In this document: positions 1 to 12,437 of the stretch, piece after piece
How the letters are laid out: every line of letters begins with the position of its first letter
Numbering within the stretch: the first letter of the stretch is position 1
NCBI GenBank assembly: GCA_949361645.1
Contig: OX442415.1
Location: 28,624,562-28,688,561, forward strand
Direction of reading: 5' to 3'
Length of the DNA stretch: 64,000 nt
DNA from: Spongilla lacustris
Taxonomy: Eukaryota; Porifera; Demospongiae; Spongillida; Spongillidae
Translations under genes and position numbers: made by a program
Notes under the pieces: generated by a model
Database searches by the model: none
Told to the model about the DNA's origin: nothing
What the model saw: the letters and a program-made list of their open reading frames with translations, nothing else

Positions 1-279
1 CTTGGATCCACATAAATACGCCCTTTTTTGAGGATGTTAACTCCGGACCTGTGTTTAAACACATTGCATCGTTGTATTGATCTATGAGCGTTATTATATG
101 CAACTTTCAGAATTTTTGGACTGTGCGCAATGATATATTTTCGCCACAGACCAAGTTATAGTATTGCGGGAGATGCGTTAACCATGCGTACAAACACCGT
201 TTGATAAACCTGAAATGTGAATGCTTTTGCTGCCTTGATATTAAATATCATAATGGTTACATGCCGTATCCCTTTTCAG

Positions 280-2759
280 ATGGCTAATATATTGACGAAG
301 GACTTTGATGAGCTAATTCAAACCTATGAAAATGATTTAAATGAAGAAATGTTACTTAAAGGCCCACTAAGAAGAGGACTAGTTGTGCACTTGCACTCTA
401 AAGTAGGAAGAACTGAATATTTGAAAACGGCTACCTCAGTAGCTCATATCTTGAATTTGAATAAAATTTCATGGAGCCAAAATATTGAAGCTTTAAAAGT
501 GACTGTAGATAAGTTGTGCAGAAAACTGTGTGCACTAAAAAAAAACTTAAATAGAAATTGGGAAACTAAGATGTCTAACTTGGTTAGCAAGCTTAGTGCA
601 AGCACGGTAAATCAACGATTGAAAAATGTATTGAAGAAAAATAAAAGAGTTACACAAGAATTTAAGAATTTTAAAACAAATCTGACAAGTGAATTGGAAC
701 CAAAAAATGCAGAAATAAATGCATTAAAGACAAGAGTAAGGGAATTGCAATTAGATAATGACAGTCTTATTGTGGAACTTCAAGATAAAACTAATAATAT
801 TGATACCATGAGAAATAAAAAAATGTATGATATACCTATCAGAAAATGCATATACCATTGTCTTCTGAATAATGTTTCTGTTGAAACTGCTGCAACCATA
901 ATAGAAATGGTAGTTAAAGAAATGACTGGAGATTGCATACAAAGCCTTCCAAGTGCGGTTACGATCAGTCGTATGGCCTATGAAATGGGTGTGTTAAGTG
1001 ACATCCAGTCTGGAGAACTCTTAGTTTTACAAGACAACATAACATTAGCATGGGATGCGACATCTATTGATGGTTCACATATCAATGAGGTACATATATG
1101 TGCCCCTGGAGGAAAAGCTAATGTGTTGCAGATTAATGAACTTCCTGGTGGAAAAACAGATGATTATTATACACACATTGCTAATTCGATAAATGATGCT
1201 GTTAATACATATTCAGCCTGCTTTAGTTTAGATGCAGTTTTTAATAAAAAATTAGCTCATAATCATTTACAATGTACTATGAGTGATAGGGTTAGTGTCA
1301 ATCACTGTGTATGGTTAAAACTTGAAGAACTGTTTCAGCATACGCTTTTAGAGTTAAAATGTAATGTACATCCACTGGATGGTATATCAAATAAGATAAG
1401 AAGTACATTAAAAGTATATGACAATGACAATGGGATACAAAGTTGTACATTTGGCAGTGATTGTGCAGTGGCTAATGTTATATATGGACTAACCAAGATG
1501 TGGTATAAACAGGGCACAGGAGACCCAAGTGGATTTAAGCACTTTTTACATCGTGAAAATATTAAGCCAGGGACTGTTATTCGATATGTAGGAAATCGAT
1601 TCAATGTTTATTTTATTTGGCTGGAAATTTTTTTAAAATCAAAGAGAGATTATTGTATTATCTGAAAAATATGTGCTACTGCAAAAACAGTTTGAAGTCT
1701 AGCTTAATTAATGATTTACAGAATAACTCAATAATACTTCAGCTAAGAGTACTAGGATTGATTGGAAAATTTATCACTGGACCTTGGATGAAGATATTTT
1801 ACAGTAATAGTGAATGTAAGGCTAACCTTGAAATGGTTCCCGTGATTAAGATTTGCATAATGACATTGCGGGACCTAATACAGAAGCCAACTTTCTTTCT
1901 AACTGCAACATCAAACATTTTTGGAGAGAAGCTAAGTGAAGAGGATGAGACTCTGTTGTGTTTGCAAGCACCAATGTCAAGTGATGAGGAATCCAAATTT
2001 CATGAAGTGATGAGCTTGGCTGTAAGAAGCACTGTTGAAGTTCTTGAACATCAGCTGGAACCATACTTGCATGGTTCTCTAAGTCGCCCATCAAAAGATA
2101 TGCTAGTAAAAAGTCAAACTGCTCCAGTGCATAATATGCTATCTGAACAGACCCTTGGTCTTGTCGACTACCATGTTCGGCATGCACCTAATGCTAATAT
2201 GGACTTCATTGATGGGAAGGTGAAATGTGCAAAAAATCAAACACTATTGTGGCTTCAAGGCAAAGCTGATGAAATTCAAGAAAAACTTATATTATTTGCA
2301 ATAAAGAGAGTAAGATTTACATGGAAGCAAAGAAAAGCCAATGATGAACTGAGAATACAAATTCAACATTACAGACTTCAAGAAGAACAAAGTAAGCAAG
2401 ATAAAGTTTTTAGAGGCAAAACTGAAATAAAGGTTAAGTCAATACTTGCTAATGAATGCAAAATAGAAGAACAATTTCCTCAAATCTCATCAGATACATT
2501 AGAATTTATTAAAATAGTTGTTAAAAACCCTTCATGGTTATTGGGTAAATACATAGAGCAGGAGTGGAACATCTCCCCTGGAATTAACAAAAAATATAAT
2601 GGAAAAGTGCTGCTTATAAAGAACAGTAAACAAGGTATTAAATTAATTATTTCATATTGGAAACTGGAAGAAAGTGAAGATGATGGAGAAGATGAATCTA
2701 TTACTTTGGTGCAGTTTGTTACTTATGTCATTCACAAAGATTTAGTTGTGCTTGTGTAA
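280..2759 (+). pseudogene. Transposase-like coiled-coil protein, broken by one frameshift
   Basis: Two overlapping reading frames (217-1665 and 1617-2759) read as one protein with a single-base frameshift near 1610-1620. An ATG at 280 directly follows an acceptor-like TTTTCAG, so 280 is a plausible exon start; another in-frame ATG lies at 253. The first part has a charged coiled-coil stretch just before 830, then a core with LAWDATSIDGSH (Asp about residue 280 counted from 217) and a GNRFN motif about residue 459. The second part continues with a TAPVHNMLSEQTLGL-type block and an acidic tail. I recall this arrangement (coiled coil, an Asp-containing 'WDAT' strand, 'RGNRFN', 'NxxSE') from an uncharacterised transposon-derived family expanded in sponges and cnidarians; that assignment is from memory. 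The frameshift sits in an ordinary T-rich stretch, with no recognisable slippery site, so decay or a base-calling error is likelier than programmed shifting. The Asp could belong to a DDE-type site, but I cannot place the other acidic residues. Confidence 0.6.
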
Positions 2760-3610
2760 ATGTGTAATATTCATGTGTTTTTATTTATTCATACATGTAC
2801 ATTTCTACAGATTGTATGTAGTCAAAACGTACCAATGTCTTTCAGATCATTTATTTGTTTTTTAAAAATCTTTTTGAAACACTCCAACGAACGTCAAAAC
2901 TTCAGTTTTATACATTTATAAATGCACGTTGAAATTCCACTATATAACTTATAAGGAAATAGTATTTTTCCCTAATGCACATTCTTTGTGTAGGCCTACA
3001 ATATGCTGTTCTTCATATGAAATTTGGAATCAAAATGTTCAAAAAAAAAATCTTATGACCGTTTGAATATCGGCACTACCGCAATCACAGTTTTTATAAT
3101 ATCTCCGCATCAGTCTCCATACATTGTTTTATCGGTACTTAAAGGCCCGTTTCTCCGGTTAGGATTAAGCTAAAAAAAAGATAAAAACAGTTTTGAAAAC
3201 CATTCAATATGGTCTTTAAAATGATGTTATTTGTCATGCGTGAAAGTTTATTTGAAACTTTTTTGTTAAGTACCTACTCTTAGCGCGACCAGTAACAACA
3301 AAACTCAGCGGCCATCTAGCGCGAGATAAAACAAGAGAAAAAGTTGCATCCAGAAAGAAGTGTCCCCATGAATTGGATCTTGTGGAATAGGAATCTGGAA
3401 GCTTCGTGTATTTAGCCCATGCAATAGCCATTTTGTTTACACTCTGAAGCTATCATCAGTACAGTTCTGCTTATTGTAGCACAATCATTATTTATAGGCC
3501 TACACAAAAATAACCTGTTTTTTTTTTGTTTTGTTCTGAACCAGAAATGTTTTCACCCATATACAACCCTCCTGCACATAGCCTGGAAGCCCTTGGTACT
3601 TACTACATGT
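2760..3610. other. Non-coding flank, no gene seen
   Basis: AT-rich sequence between the transposase-like relic and the start of the tandem duplication. Only short shadow reading frames are present. I found no convincing terminal inverted repeat matching bases 1-250, so the borders of the upstream mobile element stay undefined. Confidence 0.5.
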
Positions 3611-3660
3611 AGCTGTACTCCAAGAAGGTGACATTTGTTCATTTGCTATTCATTGCATGG

Positions 3661-3833
3661 AGGGCAGTAAGCAATAGTACCTTCACTAGGCTCATCGGCA
3701 AATGCCACAGCCATCTTGATTTTTAATTTGTGCAATTGTACTATTGTATAACAAAATGTAAAATCAAGATGGCTGTGGTATTGAAGATGCATTTGCCAAT
3801 AAGGCTAGTGAAGGTACTATTGCTTACTGCCCT
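3661..3833. mobile_element. 173-bp palindromic MITE (unit 1)
   Basis: The first 29 bases, starting AGGGCAGTAAGCAATAG, are perfectly inverted at the end (…CTTACTGCCCT). The inner parts of the arms also pair, with mismatches, around GCCATCTTGATTTTTAATT. It is non-coding and a non-autonomous inverted-repeat element. Its superfamily cannot be read, because no clear target-site duplication is visible. Confidence 0.8.
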
Positions 3834-4329
3834 GAAATAACTGACCTGACTTTTAGTTAAAACATCATTCAAAATTATGAACAGCTTAGTTGGGGGAGGG
3901 GTGATAATTCATGACTTTCGAATTCCAGGCCGTCCACTTGGGAATAAGGAAATAAGATTTCGTGTGTAAAAAGCTCTTTTTTTAACATCCCACCTCTGCT
4001 AAATTTCTATCTCCACTGATTTTTTTGTATTTGGAAATTCATAGTGCTATGGTAAAAACTAGCATTTATTAATACTTTAAATGATGCATGCAATTAAATC
4101 ATTTTCAAAACTCAACCACCTTGTCTAGACACTCCTGAAACTTTCCATATCTAAGCATTGGCCTATCACTTCGCCAGTCTAGGTAACATGTACATGAGAG
4201 ACTCACCAAATGCTGCAGCTACCTCCATCCTTCTCTTTTCATTAGGTAGCATGAGTTGGATCCAAAATATATAGTTGGTCAGCTTTATGGAGTAAAGTAG
4301 TGCTCTCTCTGGTAAACTGAACCACATCC

Positions 4330-4607
4330 AACTTCAGTTTTTGTTTCTTCAGTACTTCTCCACCTCAACAGCATCAGTGAAGGGATCACTTAAACAGTTA
4401 AGGCTGTTCAACATCTTTATCTCCTGTCTGTGAGCCATCCCCTGCTGCTCAGTGGACCTTAATCTGCTACTCCCATAAAAGCTCCAGCTCTCTTTAAGCG
4501 AAATCTGCTACCATGTAACATCTGAAGGAAGGATTCTGGTCATCCCTCAGTTGCTGAAATCTCTGCAGAATGATTGATGTTCTCCCTGTACGCAATGTGC
4601 CAAGCTT
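4330..4607 (-). pseudogene. Degenerate coding relic, unrecognised
   Basis: Read on the minus strand, one frame gives protein-like text broken by stops: pieces such as LPSDVTW, LKESWSFYGSSRLRS and SLNCLSDPFTDAVEVEKY. Composition and amphipathic spacing look like decayed coding sequence, probably from a mobile element. I do not recognise the family. Unit 2 keeps the same relic at about 29436-29713. Confidence 0.4.
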
Positions 4608-5520
4608 TTGCAACCTATAGTACACCTTACCACACTGCCTCTCCATGCCTATAGTCCACCTTACCACACTGCCTCTCCATGCCTATAGTACACCTTACCA
4701 CACTGTCTCTCCATGCCTATAGTTCACCTTACCACACTGCCTCTCCATGTCTATAGTTCACCTTACCACACTGCCTCTCCATGCCTATAGTCCACCTTAC
4801 CACACTGCCTCTCTATGCCTATAGTTCACCTTACCACACTGCCTCTCCATGCCTATATAGTCCACCTTACCACACTGCCTCTCAAAGCCTTCTCCATACC
4901 ATGTACATGTAATTAGCCAATCCGGTGTGGAACAGACAGCTAAGGTATTTTTGCAGTTGAAACTTGTAATCGATCACAAGAGATGCTCTATGTTTCTCCT
5001 AAATGAACTCTCAAAGCTAAAAAGCCCTCACTTGAACAATATTTTACAATGAAGGGGTTCCCTTTAACTGTTTGTCAAGCTGAGGGCCATACATGTAATT
5101 ATCAGTGCCACCACTCATAATCTGGATCTTTAAAGTCATGTGTTGATCAGACCTCCGCACTTGCAACCTTATATGTACATTTTTGGTTACTACAAAGTAA
5201 CTTTCTCAGTCCCGCCCATGCATTATTTGCAAGACTTCTCTAATGGTGCATGTACATGTTTAATCACTTGGAAAATGAATCTGTAACCCACATCAATGAA
5301 GTAGATCATGGTAAAAGGGTTGAGAATTGCTGGCCAGTACATTCCTTCATCCCCACCCTACCCTCCTTCACAAAAATGGTTAATAGTTGCAGGCACCAGG
5401 ATATAGGCAATGCAGAACACAAGACAGCTTGAGCCTGCACCTCTACTATATTATGTGATCAGGCATGCTTTATATATGTAGATTCACTTGGATACCAGCA
5501 CTTCCAATACTGACAATACG
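4608..5520. other. 913-bp block present only in unit 1
   Basis: Unit 2 joins AATGTGCCAAGCTT directly to ACACAGTCAG, whereas unit 1 has 913 extra bases here. The block starts with a 34-bp minisatellite and then has no recognisable gene. No terminal inverted repeats frame it, so a deletion in unit 2 is the simplest reading. Confidence 0.7.
4613..4889. repeat. 34-bp minisatellite, about 8 copies
   Basis: Tandem copies of a 34-base unit containing CTATAGTCCACCTTACCACA and CTGCCTCTCCATGC, with single-base variants (AGTAC, AGTTC, AGTCC). Copies abut without spacers, so this is not a CRISPR array. Confidence 0.9.
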
Positions 5521-5694
5521 ACACAGTCAGTAATTTAATTAGCTTCCTTCTTAAACTGAGACAGATCACCCTGAAATTGAGTTCAGTTAACGTAGGATGA
5601 GCATGAAAACACCATATAAATTATAATTGTTGGCACATGGAATGGTGTCCCCTGTCATGTTCGTTTCCACAGCTGCACCTACTACTGCCACCCA

Positions 5695-6100
5695 CACTCC
5701 CACACCCCTCCCCTTACCTACCATGACCCCTACTCCTCCCCTTACCTACTTACTACCCCTACTCCTCCCCTTATCTACCACTACCCTACTCCTCCCCTTA
5801 CCTACCATGACCCTACTCCTCCCCTTACCTACCATGACCCCTACTCCTCCCCTTACCTACCATGACCCCTACTCCTCCCCTTACCTACTTACTACCCCTA
5901 CTCCTCCCCTTACCTACTTACTACCCCTACTCCTCCCCTTATCTACCACTACCCTACTCCTCCCGGCCTTACCTACTATTACCCTACTCCTCCCCTGATT
6001 TACTACTATCCCTACTCCTCCCCATACCTATGCTATAACTACCCCTATTCCTCCCCATAACTATGCTACCCATACTCCTCCCCTTACCTACTACTCCTAC
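5695..6100. repeat. C/T-rich minisatellite (unit 1)
   Basis: Repeats built on ACCCCTACTCCTCCCCTTAC with CTACCATG or CTACTTACT spacers, and variable unit length. The opposite orientation of the same repeat occurs at 23765-24066. The open frame across it is a by-product of the repeat. Confidence 0.85.
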
Positions 6101-6110
6101 TCTTAAAAAA

Positions 6111-6251
6111 ACTTTCATTTGAGCAGCTGACATTCAATTCCATTTTAGTGCGTCATGACCTACCAGTCTACCACTAAAAAAAACATGGAGACATTATACA
6201 AATCAGTGAAACTTAATAACTGAATGGTAACATTTCCTGACGCTAAGCTTG

Positions 6252-6283
<32 letters not shown>

Positions 6284-7041
6284 TAATTGCAAAATAACGA
6301 CTTATTGTTCAATTGGGATTGCGCCCACTTTAGTTGTTCATTGACATATGTAGATGAAATTCAGCATAGGAAGTGAGGGCCTGTTGTGTAATAAACACCC
6401 CACCTCCTGCAAAAAAAACGTATCAGTCATTTTAACGCCGCCGACGCATTGGCAATTAACGGTGTAGCACACACGCCGACAATAAGCTCATATCACGATT
6501 AATCGTCACACTTGTATCTTCCAAAGAGGCAAATTGTTTTCTAGTCATCTCTTTTTGTAATCGTGAAAAGTGGTGAGGCTGGGAGTATAGTGGGTGCAAA
6601 ACTCGATTCAGAGACAAGGTATTCCACCAAACTGCCCACTATTTTAAGAGTATGCTGAGATACCACCTGGAGAGAGGAGTGAACAATGCCAGGGCTGTCT
6701 GGAAAGTTGCAAATCAAAGTACTTTCATCATGTTTCATGCATGAAGGAGAGCTGAGCTCCAGTGGAGGAGCAGGCAAGCAACATATAGATGACACACCAG
6801 TGCTATAAGGCTAGCAGAGCGATGTGAGGGAAGTTAGCCACCATTGCATGACGTTATTTAAACGCCAGTTATTTAATAAATTATCACATAAACCTGCACA
6901 TGGACGCATAAAAACGATGCGTGGCTATTAGAGCCTGTAATATTGTAGGTCGTGCGCATTGGTAATTTTATTTAGTGCGATGGTAGAAGGTACGAATAAT
7001 CAAATTAGCTCAAAGGTATATGACTTGAAAAAAAAGCATGA
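6111..7041. other. Non-coding spacer with G tract (unit 1)
   Basis: Contains a G homopolymer at about 6255-6283 (shorter in unit 2, about 30478-30496) and no gene I can recognise. A minus-strand frame at 6541-6795 is conserved in unit 2 only because the whole segment is duplicated. I see no domain in it. Confidence 0.4.
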
Positions 7042-7975
7042 AATGCATGTGGGTCACAAAACGTAAAGGGAGATTTCTTGGTATACAATCACTGGCAACA
7101 GATGACACAGGCAAAGAAAGAGATGAAGCATGAGGTTACAGGATTTCAAGAAGATAAGCTAAATTTGATACTGGCATCTCTGAGTGAAGGGAAGAAGCGA
7201 GCAATTCAAAGAGTAGTAAAGGGCAAGACATCCACCTGGATGACTGTACTACCAGTATCCCACTACCACTTTGACCTCTCACCATCAGAATTTCGTGATG
7301 CTTTGGCTATTAGATATCACCAACCACTAACGAAGTTGCCTGCTGACTGTGATGGATGTGGTGGAGAGTTTACCCCTCAGCATGCATGCTTTGGATTGCA
7401 GAAAAGGTGGTTTTATCATCCAACGGCACAATGTGGTGAGAGATGCCTTGGGTGACCTTGCATCTGCATCCATTGCATTTAGGGATGTGATAAGAGAACC
7501 AATTGTGAGAGATACTGATCCTGTGAGAGGTCTACCTGCCTTGGTAGCTTATCTTGGTGTGAGAGGATTGTGGGCTGCCCAGACTGAGGCATTACTTGAT
7601 ATTCGTGTAGTGGACACTGACGCCCAGTCATATACCAGCCGCACTGTTGATTCTGTTCTCCTATCAGCTGAAAATGAGAAGAAAAATAAATACCTGGATG
7701 CTGTTGAGGCTAGACGTGCATCTTTCACCCCTTTTGTCACCCCAATTGATGGCGTCCTAGCTCGAGAAGCTAACTCTGTCATAAAGCTTTTAGCAACCAA
7801 AATAGCATTAAAGTGGGAAAAACCACTAAGTGAAGTGACTGGATGGGTAAGGGCGACGTTGGCATTTGCTATACTAAGAGCCACAAATCTGTGCATAAGA
7901 GGAAGCAGAGTGAAATGGAGAAGTGCAGTGCACATTGATGATGGGGCTAGACTACCCACATCAGCTTATGAATAG
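7042..7975 (+). pseudogene. LINE 3'-end ORF (zinc cluster and nuclease-like domain), frameshifted
   Basis: Same gene as 31246-32175 but with a 4-base direct duplication: CAGCATGCATGCTTTGG here against CAGCATGCTTTGG in unit 2. This shifts the frame just after the zinc cluster residues, giving two overlapping frames (7078-7455 and 7349-7975). Apart from this and a few substitutions the copies are alike, so the break came after the segmental duplication. A 4-bp CATG duplication could be replication slippage or a fill-in repair scar. Confidence 0.75.
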
Positions 7976-8337
7976 AATATGTATGTGTTATGATGTGTGT
8001 GCATGTGCCTGAGTATGGTATTTATTCCTTTGTATTTTATGATTATCCTGTATTTATATTTATTTTTACTTTTGTAAGTGTATTACCGCGTAAAAGTAAA
8101 TTATTTTACACCATTCAAAAGGCATACCGAATTATCTGAATTGTGTCCAGCCGCAAACATGCAGCAGTGAAATATGAGCGCATATTTGCGTTGGGTGTGT
8201 AAATCCCATGTGGCGGCATGCGAAACCGCAATAAGACGTAATAAAATCTCCATAGCAGGTTGTTGTTATGTCTGTATAATTATTATATATACGTATATGG
8301 CTCCGAACATGTGCATATCGCAAGAAGTGAGAACGGG
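7976..8337. other. Spacer upstream of receptor gene 1 (unit 1)
   Basis: Short intergenic stretch from the LINE ORF to the receptor start. Its last part (CATGTGGCGGCA, then GTTATGTCTGTA and CGCAAGAAGTGAGAACGGG) is shared by the upstream regions of genes 1, 2 and 3, so it is probably 5' UTR or promoter copied along with the receptors. No TATA box is obvious. Confidence 0.4.
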
Positions 8338-8886
8338 ATGAATTGCTCGGTGTTCTTACTATTGGCGGGATCACTGGCTTTCTTTGCAATTGCCCGAGGT
8401 AAAATTGTTTTCCTACGTACATGAATTTAAGCATGCACGTCAGATTGTATGGGCAGCTATAGCGAGGTCGCTAAGTATAGTAATTCAGCGGTACTTTTTA
8501 TCTGCATGCATACGTCCGCCTTCTAATCTCCGGTCTTCCCTTCCCCTTCACCTCCTACCGGACCTTCTTATGTCCTTTCTTTTATGCAGGAAAGAACTTA
8601 ACCTGTTATTGTAACTACCCTACCAAGGACTGTATCGGAGTGCACGGGAATTCAATTTGGGGTCAATGCAGTATGCCGGTTGGAGAAGGTGTCTGTCTTG
8701 CTATATGGGGAAGGGATCCCCGGGTCATACACGTCTACACATGTAGCATCTACCTGATAGGTCAAGATTTGTCCGTGTGCCATCCCTCAGGACCGCAACT
8801 TATTGGATCATCTTTTATCACCGCATGTTGCCAGACCAACTATTGCAACACGCCTGACTACCTGATGTCCGTTGTGAATGAGATAG

Positions 8887-11264
8887 GCATGGCCAGAAAT
8901 TGCATGCCTTCATTACTAATTCCTGACGCGTTATGACGTTTTTCCCGTTTCATTACCGTGCACGCGTCCATTGAAATGTATGGAGGATGACACTCTTTTG
9001 ATCACTGTCACTCAGGAAAAGATGCCCATGAAAAGGAAAAAGAACTTTATGATGAAGAGGATCATAAGGTATACCTCTGTCGTTAAACAAAAAAATTAGC
9101 CCTCTTCCTGACGCTTCCTCATCAGAATTTCAGTGTTTCCATAGACATGTATGGATTTTGATTTTAAAAATGAGGGTTTTTCAAGACATTTATGCTTCCT
9201 GACGAAAATCCAAGCTAGATATCAAAAAGGAAAGACTAACTGCTGTTATTAAAACCATTAGGGCTGGAGTGTGACATATTATAACGTTCATGACCCTTTT
9301 ACCCTCGCTTCCCTGATCACTTTTATCATTAAGGTTCATATGTCTTTGTAAATACCAATAATTCAATAATAAATCGACAAACGCCGCGTGCGTGCCCTGC
9401 CGCGATGAAGGTTTTCAAGCAAGAAGGCACAAATCACCGACCACGGTATGAATCCTAGCAACGAACGTTCGATACTTGATAGCTTGTTACACATGTGCGT
9501 CTGATTTCGACTGTTGTTCGTGTGCATGGGTGGCAATATAGATACGATTGTACTTTATTTTGGTAGTAGGCCTACTCGGCTGCTCCAACATTCTTTTTAA
9601 GCCCTAGCTGTAGGGCGCGATCATGTTCGGAGTGTTTTCGCTACCTATATGTACATGTACATGGATTCTACAACGGCTTGTTTTGGTTGCATGCGTTGGT
9701 TTTAAACGATTCGATTCTGGCTTACTCACCTATATTGCTAATTCTACCACAAGGAGTTCATGGATGTAATCCCTATAGCAAAGCCACATTTTTGCACCTG
9801 TTCTACCTTCATTAATATTTGTAAAGATGGGCATGTCCTTACGTGCAAACCTGACGCCATATTTTTGTTCTATTTTTTTGTTGCAACTAATAGTACTTAC
9901 GTATCTGTATCTGTGCGTGTCTATATATTTTTTCATCTCTGCAGAATGAAAACTACCAATACAGCAAAAAAAAAACACCGTTCCACAGAGACGAACCTTA
10001 TAAGGATATATCACGTGAGGAATACATGCGGCAACAACCTACTTTTTTTTTTACTATATCCACATGGGGAAGGTGGAAAGGGTGACAGCCTTGTGAAGGT
10101 GGAGGGAGGTAGCCTTGTGAAGGTGGAGAGAGGTAGTTTTGTGAAGGTGGAGGGAGGTAGCCTTGTGAGATAGCCTTGTGGAGGTAGAGGAGAGAGTGCC
10201 TTGTGAAGGTGGATGGGAGATATCCTTGTGGAACAGTTTATGTAGGCCCTTCTCCCTAGAGATGAGGAATTTGATAGCACATCCCAGAGGCAGCCACTGG
10301 GATATGAATCAAATTAAGTTTAAAGGTTTCTGATGTAGGGTACAGTTAGAAGGAGATAGATCTATGTGTTACATGCATGTAGATGTAGGACCAAAGAATA
10401 ATTGTTTAAAGTGGCTACAATTGTCACATCCTGTGGTGTCCACCTTTATTACATGTAGTTTGGTTAGAAAAACTCCTTGGTTTGGTTGTACACATAGCAC
10501 AGACACCAGTTGTCTGCCAGGAGAGGAGGCTTACCTACATGACCACCTGGTATGGACCAGGGACTGGACACAAAGTTTTGCATCTCATGGACTGTGCCAG
10601 CCACCCTTCCAACATGCACCTGGGGAAAAACTTCAGCAACAACTCAAATGGAAGGCTTTATGTGGTCTAGCTATATGTACATGGCTCTGCAGATGTATGT
10701 AATAGGTAATGTAACAGTTGTGGTGTGGCATTTATATTTATTTGGTTATGTATTGGTTGTGTATGTGTGGAAAGTTCAAGAAGGTATTACATGTACTAAC
10801 AGAGACTCAAAATCTTTGTGGTCACCTATTTGATTAGGGTGGTGGCATGTGGTCATTAGTTATGGCTGTTATGTAAACGTTTCACACGCATGGCCCTCAT
10901 GCAGGACTTGTAGGTTCTATCCAGCATCCTTGCCATTGTGTATGAGTCATGATCACCAGCCTTCATGCCGTTGGCCATCGATCAGACAGATCAGAGCTGC
11001 ATCATGGCATCCTTTTTTGTGCCATTGCTTTAGTATTTGTAGGAGTAAATTCGATAGACAGGTGCATGTATGTGATCTTTTCTTCAACTGCATGCCCATG
11101 CAAGTCCTGTGTCAAGTGTGTGTATGTGTGTATGTGTGTGTATGTGTGTGTGTATGTGTGTGTGTATTTGCATGTACATGTGTGTTTATGTGTGTGTGTG
11201 TGTGTATTTGCATGTACATGTGTGTGTGTGTATTTGCATGTACATGTGTGTGTGTATTTGCATG

Positions 11265-11303
<39 letters not shown>

Positions 11304-12437
11304 TTGCATGTACATGTGTGTATGTGTGTATTTGCGTGCATGGTATTTGCATTTGGGTGTGGGTGCATGTGCATTTCCTTCCAGCCGCTCAATCATAAAA
11401 AAGTAGAACACACGGCATAACAAACACACACATCTCAGGCCAACTGCCGAATACGTTTACGGCTGTTCATCCTTCTTGTATACCCTAGCCAAAATTCCGG
11501 CGGAGCTCGGAGCAGATATTGGGTCTGGGAACGAGACTGCTATGGAGTGAGCGCGAGCGACCTTGCCTGCCAATTGATCCATATACAGTCATTAATCGAC
11601 GATATACAGTATAATAGGGCCAGGACACAGTAGAGAGTCCAGCTGTGAATATCCGCCGCCATGCATATGTTAATTCTTTAGCTAGTGGAAGGCAATATAC
11701 TTAACACACCTCCACGAGAACTTCTAGTATGTTATCAAAAACAAGCCAGTCATCGTGGTCAACGTCAGAGCGATGCACTATAATTATATATATAGGGACG
11801 GAATCGCCCATGCATCTTAACGAGCGAGTCTCGTAGTCACACCTATATATCATATTATGTATTAGCTACTCCACAGCAGCGGTTCTATTAGTTCGACCTT
11901 CGCGTTATGGGGGTTTCAAGCCTATCCAGTTGAAGTTCGATGTTGTACGTCTGGCTAGCGAGACTACCGTATACCGAGAATTAGATTGATAGCGAGTGTA
12001 GAGCTATTACATTGTATATCCACAATACTATCAGATGGGTATAAATCTTGGTATAGGCCTAGGCTTGATATACAATGGATCAAAATGGTTAAATAACAGA
12101 TCACGTGACCACTAGAATGCATCCAATGGCAGGGGCACGAGTACAACTAAATGTTTTGAGTTGCGCATGCGTATGCTTAGATCACTAAAATCGACGATAG
12201 CTGTAGTTTGGAAGGATTTTATGTAACAGCGATGCCTATTCCTAACTTCCCTGCCATGCAGACATACAATGCATTTATTAAAAGACAATAACAATAATAT
12301 ATTTTAATAAATTAATTAGCAGTTTTAATAACGTGATAAATCTCTAAAGTACCTAGTGAGTTTAATGGTGCAATTAGATTTTTTCTATCACAATCGTACG
12401 CCGAGTTATGCATCGATGTCCACAATTTCTGGACATG
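8887..12437. mobile_element. 3.55-kb TIR element inserted at the gene 1 splice donor (copy 1)
   Basis: Unit 2 has an empty site (GAGATAG then GTGAGTATATTGG). Unit 1 has 3551 extra bases between GAGATAG and GTGAGTATATTGG. The ends are imperfect inverted repeats: left CATGGCCAGAAATTG, right reverse-complement CATGTCCAGAAATTG. No target duplication longer than one G is visible. A diverged second copy spans about 58686-62084, and both share 10150-10720 with 60200-60760 and 11430-12420 with 60930-62070. Subterminal motifs such as CCATTGAAATGTATGG and CCATAGACATGTATGG recur near the left end. A frame over 10480-10620 (…CQERRLTYMTTWYGP, MDCASHPSNMHL) is conserved between copies but not recognised. 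No transposase is visible, so it is probably non-autonomous. Confidence 0.75.
11118..11330. repeat. TG microsatellite with TATTTGCATGTACATG interruptions
   Basis: Alternating TG runs interrupted several times by TATTTGCATGTACATG. It lies inside the 3.55-kb element. The Cys/Val and His/Thr frames here are by-products of the repeat. Confidence 0.9.

Noticed and set aside
1605..1665. Programmed ribosomal frameshift in the transposase-like gene
   Set aside because: No heptameric slippery sequence or downstream structure is recognisable. A simple indel explains it.
4613..4889. Regular 34-bp repeats resembling a CRISPR array
   Set aside because: Units are contiguous with no unique spacers, and the DNA is eukaryotic. 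It is a minisatellite.
5627..5998. Pro/Leu/Thr-rich frame (also 29812-30051)
   Set aside because: Translation of the CT-rich minisatellite. Its length changes with repeat number between units.
6541..6795. Conserved minus-strand frame also present at 30745-30999
   Set aside because: Conservation only reflects the recent segmental duplication. There is no domain, and composition is not clearly coding.
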